Assembly (NCBI GenBank): GCA_025964065.1
Contig: JAOPZO010000145.1
Location: 1-7,472 of the forward strand
Length of the DNA: 7,472 bases
Direction of reading: 5' to 3'
DNA from: Solirubrobacterales bacterium
GTDB lineage: Bacteria > Actinomycetota > Thermoleophilia > Solirubrobacterales > Solirubrobacteraceae
Positions 1 through 5,766 of this stretch are shown one piece after another. Both the position numbers and the translations under genes were made by a program. The stretch's first letter is position 1, and each line of letters starts with the position of its first letter. Below the pieces are notes generated by a model that saw only the letters and a program-made list of their open reading frames with translations, did no database searches and was not told where the DNA came from.

Positions 1-536
1 CCCGTGCGCACCGCGGGCGAGTCCACCTCGTGCGCCCGGGCGCGGCCGACCCGCGCCGTCCCGGTCCCGGTCCCGGTGCCCCGGCCGACATGGTCCCGGT
101 CGTCCTTGTCGGACACGAGCGCCGCGCCGATGCCGAGGAGGCTCAGCAGGAGGTGCAGGACGTTGTCCGGGCCGTTGATCGGCAGGATCCCGAGGACGTC
201 GTTCCCGTCGATGAGGCCGATGATCGTGACGATGCCGTAGACGACGCCGAAGGCGAGGGCGGCCGTCTTCGCCGTCCGCCGCTTGCCCGCCATGGCCAGG
301 AGGAAGAGGCCCGACGCGAGGTGGACGAGGTTGTGCCAGCCGTTGACCTCGAAGCCGAGGAACGAATCGCCCTGGAGCTCGTCGCCGGCGTCGAAGGACG
401 AGTCGGAGATGAAGCCGAGGATGCCCGCGAGCAGGAGGGCGGCTCCGGCGATGTAGCAGTACCACTGCGCCGGCGTCCGGCCGTGCGCGTTCTGCTTCGT
501 GTGGGTGCCGCGTCCGGCGGCGACGGCGTCTGCCAT
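1..536 (-). CDS. DUF4383 family four-helix membrane protein (3' end cut off)
   Basis: The visible 178 codons encode a small integral membrane protein. After a polar N-terminus (residues 1-23) there are four hydrophobic segments at about residues 24-43, 67-84, 93-110 and 124-142. The second segment carries the W-H-N-L-V-H pattern (67-72) and the fourth an N-V-L-H-L pattern (125-129). These paired N/H motifs in four helices are typical of DUF4383, a family of actinobacterial membrane proteins of unknown function. The tail after residue 143 is charged and then Gly/Thr-rich (GTGTGT at 153-158), so it is probably a disordered cytoplasmic end, and it runs off the window without a stop. I chose the ATG at 536-534 because AAGGAG lies six bases upstream and the hydrophobic pattern follows directly. 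The gene is separated by 197 nt from the glycosidase-like gene, so it is probably an independent unit. Family assignment is fairly sure and the function is unknown. Confidence 0.82.
   Translation of the reverse strand, partial: MADAVAAGRGTHTKQNAHGRTPAQWYCYIAGAALLLAGILGFISDSSFDAGDELQGDSFLGFEVNGWHNLVHLASGLFLLAMAGKRRTAKTAALAFGVVYGIVTIIGLIDGNDVLGILPINGPDNVLHLLLSLLGIGAALVSDKDDRDHVGRGTGTGTGTARVGRARAHEVDSPAVRT
59..76. repeat. Short tandem repeat, TCCCGG x3
   Basis: Three perfect copies of a 6-bp unit (TCCCGG on the plus strand) lie inside the DUF4383 gene and encode the alternating Gly-Thr stretch of its C-terminal tail. Because the unit is a multiple of three, copy-number change would lengthen or shorten the tail without a frameshift. 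The array is too short to claim that it varies. Confidence 0.7.
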
Positions 537-542
537 GGGGTG

Positions 543-548
543 CTCCTT
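543..548 (-). promoter_or_regulatory. Ribosome binding site of the DUF4383 gene
   Basis: The minus strand reads AAGGAG here, six bases before the ATG at 536-534. It is a near-perfect Shine-Dalgarno sequence and fixes the start of the membrane-protein gene. Confidence 0.75.
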
Positions 549-632
549 CTCGAAGGGTGTGCGAACGGGGTACCCGGCCCTCGCGAACCCTGTCCTTCCT
601 GCTCACGGACGGTTTGCAATCGCACCGCGAGC

Positions 633-654
633 CGCCGCGGGCCGGGTCGCGGCG
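633..654 (-). terminator. GC hairpin between the glycosidase-like and DUF4383 genes (possible terminator)
   Basis: A perfect 7-bp inverted repeat (CGCCGCG at 633-639, CGCGGCG at 648-654) encloses an 8-nt loop, about 80 nt past the stop of the secreted glycosidase-like gene. There is no run of T after it on the minus strand, so it is not a classical intrinsic terminator. Such stems also arise by chance in DNA this GC-rich. It is the best hairpin I see in the 197-nt gap, and the rest of the gap holds no gene I can support. Confidence 0.25.
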
Positions 655-733
655 AGCGCGCCGTCGCCTGCCAGCACACCGGGCCCGGGGGCGTCGAGCA
701 GCCCGATCCGACTCCGGGTCGCGGGCAGGTCGC

Positions 734-1693
734 TCAGGGGCCGGTCGGCTGTGCGTCGTCGCCGGCTGCGGGGACGGGCAGCGGCACGTACGGGCGCTTG
801 GCGCCGCAGGCGCCGAGGTAGCAGCGGACCTGGCGCAGCGCCGGGCGCTCCCTGCCGTCCGGGCCGATGACGCCGGAGTCCCACGTCTTGTCGTTCGGCG
901 CGGTGCTCCACGAGTACAGGTAGATCCGCTTGATGCGCCTCGTGTCGACCTTCGCGAGCGTCTTCAACGTGTAGCTCGTGGCCCTCGAGGCGTGCGACGG
1001 CCCCTTGCCCTTGAACTTGACGAAGGAGCTCTTGCGAGAGAGGACACCGCCCGTCTCCGTGAGCCACACCTCGCCCTTCACCGCCTTCAGGAAGGCCGTC
1101 GTGTTCTTCGTCGTGAACGTGTTCGCGTCGATGTAGTTGTGCAGCCCCCAGGCCTTCGGCTCGCGCCTGGCGGCCTTCACGAGGCGGCGGGCCCAGGAGC
1201 CGGCGTTCCCGCGGTCGACGACGTCCGCGCCCATGACGAGGCAGCCCGGGCAGGCGCGGAGGATGGCGCGGTACCACTGCGCGACGAGCTCGGGGCGCTT
1301 GTTGATGTTCCCCTCGTTCCAGCTCGAGACCTGCGTGACCTGGCCGGGCCAGCGCTGACGCCACTTGCGGACCTGGGCGTAGATCGTGCCGGCGGTGGGG
1401 TTCCTGCTCTGCATCCCCGCGCGGCGCGAGCGGTCGATCGTGAGCAGCGGGGTGACCCGGGCGATCGTCGCGCCGATCATCCACGCGTCGAGGTTCGCGA
1501 GCGTCGTGGGCTCCTGCAGCACGTCCCAGGGGACGTTGACACGGGCGTGCTTCAGGCCGAGGTCGAGGAACCGCGGGTCGCTGAACATCGAGGGCTTCTG
1601 GTCCGCGAAGCCGAGGAGCGGCTTGGCTTGGGCCGCCGGCGCGAGCGCCCCGAGGACGAGCAGGGCGAGCAGGGCGGCCAGGCGGAAGCGCAT
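734..1693 (-). CDS. Secreted clan-A glycoside hydrolase-like TIM-barrel protein
   Basis: This 319-residue protein begins with a clear Sec signal peptide: basic M-R-F-R, a Leu/Ala-rich core at residues 5-20 and an A-Q-A cleavage site near 21-23. The mature part has the marks of a (beta/alpha)8 glycosidase of clan GH-A (GH5/GH39-like). W-N-E-G-N at 125-129 supplies the probable acid/base E127 at the end of strand 4. H-N-Y at 185-187 is the usual aromatic/His spot. T-E-T-G-G at 212-216 supplies the probable nucleophile E213 at strand 7. Y-S-W at 260-262 fits strand 8. A Cys pair (146, 151), and C291/C296 near the end, could form disulfides outside the cell. The substrate cannot be read from the sequence. 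The start has no Shine-Dalgarno, but a TACATT box lies 8 nt upstream, which suggests a leaderless message. It lies 57 nt behind the deacetylase gene and may or may not belong to that operon. Confidence 0.8.
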   Translation of the reverse strand: MRFRLAALLALLVLGALAPAAQAKPLLGFADQKPSMFSDPRFLDLGLKHARVNVPWDVLQEPTTLANLDAWMIGATIARVTPLLTIDRSRRAGMQSRNPTAGTIYAQVRKWRQRWPGQVTQVSSWNEGNINKRPELVAQWYRAILRACPGCLVMGADVVDRGNAGSWARRLVKAARREPKAWGLHNYIDANTFTTKNTTAFLKAVKGEVWLTETGGVLSRKSSFVKFKGKGPSHASRATSYTLKTLAKVDTRRIKRIYLYSWSTAPNDKTWDSGVIGPDGRERPALRQVRCYLGACGAKRPYVPLPVPAAGDDAQPTGP

Positions 1694-1701
1694 GCGGGCG
1701 G

Positions 1702-1707
1702 AATGTA
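1702..1707 (-). promoter_or_regulatory. Candidate -10 box for a leaderless glycosidase-like mRNA
   Basis: The minus strand reads TACATT (pattern TANNNT), with 8 nt between the box and the ATG at 1693-1691. That would place transcription initiation at or within about two bases of the start codon. No Shine-Dalgarno precedes this ATG, as expected for leaderless genes, which are frequent in Actinobacteria. The -35 region is not recognisable, so this rests on the -10 box and spacing only. Confidence 0.4.
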
Positions 1708-1729
1708 GCGGCCGGAAGCGGTCGATCGG

Positions 1730-1747
1730 CCCGGTTTCCCGACCGGG
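1730..1747 (-). terminator. Hairpin just after the deacetylase stop codon (possible operon end)
   Basis: The inverted repeat CCCGGT (1730-1735) / ACCGGG (1742-1747) with a 6-nt loop begins three bases after the TGA at 1753-1751. The position suits a terminator or RNA-stabilising stem at the end of the six-gene operon. The stem is short and has no T-run after it, so termination is only a possibility. Confidence 0.3.
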
Positions 1748-1750
1748 ACC

Positions 1751-2422
1751 TCACACCGTCAACTCACGGTCGAAGCGCTCAGGCACCGCGGCGAGCCGCG
1801 CGCGCATCGTCGCCTCGTCCCCGAACTGGAAGCCGAGCTGGGTCGCGTAGGCGGCGCAGGCGTCGAGCTTCCGCGCCGTGTCCTCCGCGTCGGCGGGCCC
1901 GGGGTGCGCACCGGGCGGGACGGGCTCCCGCAGGGCGTACGGGAGGTCGTGCCAGCGGACGAGCGGGCGGTCCCCGAGCGCGGCGAGGACCTGGAGGTGG
2001 TCCGCGTGGCCCCCCAGGCCCAGCGGGGCGAGCACGAGGTCGGCGCCCTCGAGCTGCTCGGCCAGCGCGGGCGCGAGCGCCATCGCGACGTCGTCGTCGG
2101 CGCGGACGCCCGCGAAGAGCTCCGGCGCGCTCGCGTAGCCCCGGTGGGGCGCCTCGGGGAACGGGAGGTGCACGAGCGCCGGGACGCCGAGGCGGCGCAG
2201 CGCGGCCGCGTCCTCGGCCCGCCGGAGCGCGAGGTAGTCGACCTCGGGCGCGAGGCCCTTGTCGGTCTGGCACGCGAGCGCGAAGCCCCGCGGCTCCGGG
2301 AGTCCCGCGGTGAATGCGGTGACGACCGTCACCGCCCAGCCCGCACGCACGAGCGCGGAGAGCGCGGCGCCGGCGGAGAAGACGGCGTCGTCGAGGTGCG
2401 GCGAGACCGCGACGGCCCTCAC
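1751..2422 (-). CDS. PIG-L/LmbE-family zinc-dependent deacetylase
   Basis: The 223-residue protein belongs to the PIG-L (LmbE) fold, whose members remove N-acetyl groups from amino sugars and their conjugates, e.g. MshB in mycothiol synthesis and PIG-L in GPI anchors. The N-terminal motif S-P-H-L-D-D (7-12) supplies the metal ligands H9 and D12 and the general base D11, as in the AHPDD motif of MshB. The second motif G-G-H-A-D-H (137-142) supplies H139 and the third metal ligand H142. The size is usual for the family and there is no signal peptide, so it should act in the cytoplasm. I chose the GTG at 2422-2420: it overlaps the stop of the glycosyltransferase gene as GTGA and sits six residues before the first motif. 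There is no well-placed Shine-Dalgarno, so translation is probably coupled to the gene before it. The context suggests that it deacetylates what the neighbouring transferase glycosylates, which is inference. Confidence 0.85.
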   Translation of the reverse strand: MRAVAVSPHLDDAVFSAGAALSALVRAGWAVTVVTAFTAGLPEPRGFALACQTDKGLAPEVDYLALRRAEDAAALRRLGVPALVHLPFPEAPHRGYASAPELFAGVRADDDVAMALAPALAEQLEGADLVLAPLGLGGHADHLQVLAALGDRPLVRWHDLPYALREPVPPGAHPGPADAEDTARKLDACAAYATQLGFQFGDEATMRARLAAVPERFDRELTV

Positions 2423-3594
2423 AGGAGGTGCGGCGCCTCGCGGAAGCGGCACGGGAGGACCTCGCGCGGGACGGACCAGTGCGGGCCGGGCGTGCTGCCC
2501 GCGACCCGCGTGTACTCCGCGTCGATCAGTGCCGCCACGCGCGGCCAGGCGTAGGTCGCGCGGACCTCCGCCAGCGCGGTCGCCCGCAGCCGGTCGCGGA
2601 GCCTGGCGTCCCTCGTCATGCGCGCGAGCGCGGCGCGGAGGCCCGCGACGTCGCCGGGCTCCACGAGCAGCCCGTTGTCGTCGTCGCGCAGGCAGTCGAC
2701 GACGCCGACCGCGGTGGTCGAGACGATCGGCAGCCCCGCCGCCATCGCCTCGAGCACGGTGTTCGAGAAGCCCTCGGCGTAGGTCGGGGAGACGAACACG
2801 TCCCCCTGGCCGTAGACCGCGGGGACGTCGTCGTAGTCGACCTGGCCGAGGAAGCGCACGTTCGGCCCGGCCGCCGCCCGTGCGGGCTCGAGGTCCGGCC
2901 CGATGCCGCTGACGAGGAGCTCCTGGTCCTCCGGCAGCGCGTCGAGCAGGTCGAGGATCCCCTTCCGCCGGTCGACGCGGCCGTGGTAGAGCAGCGTCGG
3001 CGGCGTGCGCGGCGCGGTGTCCGCGGGCCGGAAGCGCTCGACGTCGACGGCGCCGGGGACGAGCGTGAAGCGCCCGGGAGCCACCCCGAGGCGCTCGACG
3101 ACCTCGTCGCGGAAGGACGCGCAGCCGATGAGCAGCGCGTTCGCCTCCTCGCAGACCGTGCGCATCGCCTGGAGGTGGGTGGCGCAGCACGAGCCGACCC
3201 AGTGGCCGTCGCCGCCCTGGATGCTCACGACGCACGGGATGGCGAGCCGCCGCGCGGCCTCCATCCCGGCGAGGCCGGTCGGGTAGCCGTACTGCGCGTG
3301 GACGACGTCGTACGGGCCGCTCCCGACGACCTGCGCGACGAGGTCGTCGAGGTCGCGCTCGAAGTTGCCGCCGGCCTGCTCCCCGAGCGCCTCGCGGCCG
3401 ATGACGCGCGCCCCCGGCACGAGCGGGGGCGGCCCGCCGCCGTAGACGCGGGTGCCGGCCTCGTCGCCGCGGTACTGGCTGACCATCGTCACCTCGTGGC
3501 CGAGCGCGACGAGCTCCCGGAGGAGGTTCGCGGCGTAGACGCTCATGCCGCTGACGGCCGGGAAGTACCGGCGCGAGACGAAGCAGACCCTCAT
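2419..3594 (-). CDS. GT4-type (GT-B fold) glycosyltransferase
   Basis: This 391-residue protein looks like a complete retaining GT4 transferase. The N-terminal Rossmann half (about 1-185) starts M-R-V-C-F-V-S-R-R-Y-F-P with a G at 16 for the acceptor-side loop. It contains D-V-V-H-A-Q (96-101) and a short Gly-rich Q-G-G-D-G (126-130). The C-terminal nucleotide-sugar half (about 198-365) has H-G-R-V-D-R-R-K-G at 204-212, whose R209/K211 fit the phosphate-binding pair. It also has the EX7E motif, E274 to E282, followed by A-M-A-A-G-L-P-I-V. There are no membrane helices, so it is cytosolic or peripheral. The overall plan is that of MshA and other sugar-nucleotide transferases, but donor and acceptor are unknown. 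The ATG at 3594-3592 overlaps the preceding stop as ATGA, there is no good Shine-Dalgarno at usual spacing, and the stop overlaps the deacetylase GTG. C136-C137 is an unusual adjacent pair. Confidence 0.88.
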   Translation of the reverse strand: MRVCFVSRRYFPAVSGMSVYAANLLRELVALGHEVTMVSQYRGDEAGTRVYGGGPPPLVPGARVIGREALGEQAGGNFERDLDDLVAQVVGSGPYDVVHAQYGYPTGLAGMEAARRLAIPCVVSIQGGDGHWVGSCCATHLQAMRTVCEEANALLIGCASFRDEVVERLGVAPGRFTLVPGAVDVERFRPADTAPRTPPTLLYHGRVDRRKGILDLLDALPEDQELLVSGIGPDLEPARAAAGPNVRFLGQVDYDDVPAVYGQGDVFVSPTYAEGFSNTVLEAMAAGLPIVSTTAVGVVDCLRDDDNGLLVEPGDVAGLRAALARMTRDARLRDRLRATALAEVRATYAWPRVAALIDAEYTRVAGSTPGPHWSVPREVLPCRFREAPHLL

Positions 3595-4421
3595 GCGGTG
3601 ACGGCCGCCTCGGCCGCGCGGAGCGCCGCGATGCTCGCGGGGACGAGCTCGTGCGCGCGATGGGACTCGCGGGAGAGCTCGACGCAGACCAGGCCGCGCC
3701 AGTCGACGTCGGTGAGCGCGCGGAGGACCGCCGGCAGGTCGAGGTCGCCCTCGCCGAACGGCAGGTGGACGTGCTCCCCCCGCTTCATGTCCTCGACGGT
3801 CACCGTGGCGGCGCGGTGCGCGAACTCGCGCACCGCCCCGGCGGGGTCGCGCTCCTGGGTGACGAGGCAGTGGCCGACGTCGAGCGCGAGCCACTGGTCC
3901 TCCGGGAGGTGCGCGAGCACGTCGTCGAGGTCGGCGATCGCCATGCCCGGCTCGGGCTCGAGCGCGACCCGCACGCCCTTCGCGGCGGCGTGGGCGTTCA
4001 GGCGGCCGAGGCCCTCGAGGAGCGCCTCGCGCGCGGCACCGAGCCCGAGCTCGTGCGGGATCCCCGCGAAGCACGACACGCACTCCGCCTCGAGGACGTG
4101 CGCGACCTCGATCGCGTCGACGAGGAAGTCGATGCGGCGGTCGCGCTCGCCCTGCGTGGGGCTCACGAGCGTCGGCTCGTGCTTGCGCCGCGGGTCCAGG
4201 ACGTAGCGCGCCCCCGTCTCGATGACGCAGCCCAGGCCGGCGTCGTCGAGGCGCTGCCGGAGCAGGAACGCGCGCTTGGCGAGCGAGGGCAGCGCGGGGT
4301 CGAGGTGCTGGACGTCGAGCGTGAGCGCGACCCCGTCGTAGCCCGCCTCGGCGAGCAGCCCGACCGCGTCCTCGAGGCGGTGGTTCTGCAGCCCGTTCGT
4401 GTTGTAGGCGTAGCGCAGCAC
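3591..4421 (-). CDS. TIM-barrel sugar phosphate isomerase/epimerase (AP endonuclease 2-like fold)
   Basis: The 276-residue protein is a xylose-isomerase-like TIM barrel (Pfam AP_endonuc_2), a family that isomerises or epimerises sugars and cyclitols with a divalent metal. Visible landmarks: first strand R-Y-A-Y-N-T-N-G (3-10); second strand G-V-A-L-T-L-D (30-36); A-L-E-P-E-P-G (153-159) with a likely ligand E155; L-D-V-G-H (180-184) with D181 and H184; V-H-L-P-F-G-E-G-D-L-D (218-228) with H219; and V-C-V-E-L-S (245-250) with E248. This Glu/Asp-His/His/Glu set is the expected metal site, so the enzyme should be active. The GTG start is fixed by AAGGAG five bases upstream, overlapping the YcaO stop. 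The stop overlaps the transferase ATG. The substrate is not readable. Enzymes of this fold often act together with a Gfo/Idh/MocA dehydrogenase such as the one at the head of this operon. A lyase-like role in the same fold is also possible. Confidence 0.85.
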   Translation of the reverse strand: MLRYAYNTNGLQNHRLEDAVGLLAEAGYDGVALTLDVQHLDPALPSLAKRAFLLRQRLDDAGLGCVIETGARYVLDPRRKHEPTLVSPTQGERDRRIDFLVDAIEVAHVLEAECVSCFAGIPHELGLGAAREALLEGLGRLNAHAAAKGVRVALEPEPGMAIADLDDVLAHLPEDQWLALDVGHCLVTQERDPAGAVREFAHRAATVTVEDMKRGEHVHLPFGEGDLDLPAVLRALTDVDWRGLVCVELSRESHRAHELVPASIAALRAAEAAVTA

Positions 4422-4426
4422 GGCGG

Positions 4427-4432
4427 CTCCTT
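4427..4432 (-). promoter_or_regulatory. Ribosome binding site of the isomerase gene
   Basis: AAGGAG on the minus strand ends five bases before the GTG at 4421-4419 and shares a base with the TGA of the YcaO gene. It supports the GTG start and shows that the two genes are read from one message. Confidence 0.75.
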
Positions 4433-5766
4433 CAGTGGCGGGCGAGGGCGAGCGCCGTCGCGTGGCGGGCGGGCTCGCGGTAGAGCGGGTAGAGGGGGCC
4501 GACGACGCGGCGCATCGCGGCGGGGTCGAGCCAGGCGGGGCGGCCCGGGACGTGGAGCGTGAGTGCGCCGGGCGGCGGGGCGCCCTCGCCGACGAGCCCG
4601 AGGTCGCGCTCGAGGAGGCGGTCGAGGTTGCGGGCGCCGCAGCGGCCGTAGCTCACGGTCTCGACCTCGAGGCCGGGCACGATCGCCCTGAGCACGTGGA
4701 CCCCGTGGTCGCCCGGGGGCGTGAGGTCGACCACGAGCACCTCGAAGCCGCGCTTCACGAGCAGCTCGTAGGCCGTGCCGCCCGGGGCGTGCGGGAGGTC
4801 CTCGAGCGCGAGGGTGCTCGTCCGCGCGGTCGTGCGCGCGGTGATGGCCCGGAGCTCCTCCGGCGTCTTCGTGAGCCAGTCGAGCATCGCCTCGAGCGCC
4901 CGCGGCTCCTCGTGGTCGAGGTCCAGGGAGAGGACGTGCTCGCGGTAGCGCTCGGGGGCGAGCGCGAAGATCGGCTCGAGCGGCCCGTGGTTCAGGACCT
5001 TGCGGACGTGGGAGGCGGCGAACTCGCGCAGCGCCTTGGCGATCGCCTGGTCGCGGTCGGGGCCCGCGGCCTCCCCGCAGGCGGTCACGCAGAGCGGGTG
5101 CGGCGGGTCCTCGTCGTCCCCGACGACGTAGACGTTCGTCATCCCGAGGTCGCACTCGGCCGCCTTCAGGACCGGGTGGATGCCGGGAGCCGGGCTCGGG
5201 AGCGCGACGTCCACGCCGACGCCGCGGTCGAGCGCGCGGTAGCTCACGCCGTTGCCGTCGCGCTGGACGAGCTCGCGCAGGCAGTGCTCCAGCGCCCGGT
5301 CGCGGTCCGTGTGGGCGCCGAGGCCGTTCGTGATCGGCGTGACGAGCGGTGCGTAGCCCGGCGGGAGGTCGGCGCTCGTGTGCGCGACCCACTCGAGCGG
5401 GACGAGCACCTCGTCGCCCCGCGGGAGCCGCTGCGCGCGGACCCACGACCGCTCCGGGGTGAGGTCGGCACCCGCGTCGGGGACGAGCGTGCGGGAGTCG
5501 ACGCGCTCGCCGCGGGTCGCCGGCTCCGGGAGCTCCGTGGTCCCGAACAGGACCTCGACGCACTCCCCGAGCGCGCTGGCCTCTGCGGCGTCGTCGTCCG
5601 CGCCGTAGCCCACGCCGTTGCGCAGCCGGCCGCCCGGGAGGAACGCGGCGACGGTGTGCACCGGGACGCCGGTCCGGTCGAGGCCCGCGATGCCGAACTC
5701 GACGAGCTCGGCGCCCGAGCGCGCGAGGAGCTCGCGGTAGGCGGCCGCGGCGTCGGCGGCGCTCAC
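4432..5766 (-). CDS. YcaO-domain protein (ATP-dependent amide-activating enzyme)
   Basis: The 444-residue protein is a stand-alone YcaO (PF02624). Family members use ATP to phosphorylate a backbone amide oxygen, giving azolines, amidines or, with sulfide, thioamides. The ATP/Mg site is recognisable in three blocks. S64-x3-E68-x2-E71 follows G-Y-G-A (53-56). N147-G-L-G-A then leads to E165-L-V-Q168-R169-D. The third block is A-L-R-E (245-248), with R255. The late core segments V-V-D-L-T-P (345-350) and I-V-P-G-L-E (362-367) also match. The C-terminus (431-444) lacks the Pro-rich PxPxP ending of azoline-forming YcaOs, so a thioamide, amidine or non-peptide role is more likely; this is inference. 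No E1-like partner domain is fused and none is encoded nearby, nor is TfuA. The GTG at 5766-5764 overlaps the upstream stop as GTGA and is preceded by a strong GGAGGAG. The sugar enzymes around it are unusual company for a YcaO. Confidence 0.85.
   Translation of the reverse strand: MSAADAAAAYRELLARSGAELVEFGIAGLDRTGVPVHTVAAFLPGGRLRNGVGYGADDDAAEASALGECVEVLFGTTELPEPATRGERVDSRTLVPDAGADLTPERSWVRAQRLPRGDEVLVPLEWVAHTSADLPPGYAPLVTPITNGLGAHTDRDRALEHCLRELVQRDGNGVSYRALDRGVGVDVALPSPAPGIHPVLKAAECDLGMTNVYVVGDDEDPPHPLCVTACGEAAGPDRDQAIAKALREFAASHVRKVLNHGPLEPIFALAPERYREHVLSLDLDHEEPRALEAMLDWLTKTPEELRAITARTTARTSTLALEDLPHAPGGTAYELLVKRGFEVLVVDLTPPGDHGVHVLRAIVPGLEVETVSYGRCGARNLDRLLERDLGLVGEGAPPPGALTLHVPGRPAWLDPAAMRRVVGPLYPLYREPARHATALALARH

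Noticed and set aside
570..575. GGGTAC on the minus strand, resembling the -10 element of SigB/SigF-type stress promoters, about 33 nt before the DUF4383 start.
   Set aside because: Position suits a promoter, but there is no GTTT-like -35 at the required 14-16 nt spacing, so I do not report it as a feature.
614..619. TTGCAA palindrome upstream of the DUF4383 gene as a possible -35 box or operator half-site.
   Set aside because: No matching -10 box lies 16-18 nt downstream and a six-base palindrome is easily found by chance.
30..821. Plus-strand open frame of 263 codons over the DUF4383 gene and the gap after it.
   Set aside because: The minus strand encodes a membrane protein with four clear helices and a good Shine-Dalgarno. 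The plus-strand product is charged low-complexity sequence.
1751..3235. A 494-codon minus-strand frame that would extend the deacetylase at its N-terminus.
   Set aside because: The extension lies out of frame inside the glycosyltransferase gene and reads as Arg/Ala-rich noise. The deacetylase motif starts six residues after the GTG at 2422.
2428..4206. Plus-strand open frame of 592 codons lying opposite the glycosyltransferase and isomerase genes.
   Set aside because: It is antisense to two genes with clear family motifs. The translation is rich in Arg/Glu/Val/Asp without any recognisable motif, as expected when GC-rich codons are read on the opposite strand. No Shine-Dalgarno supports it.
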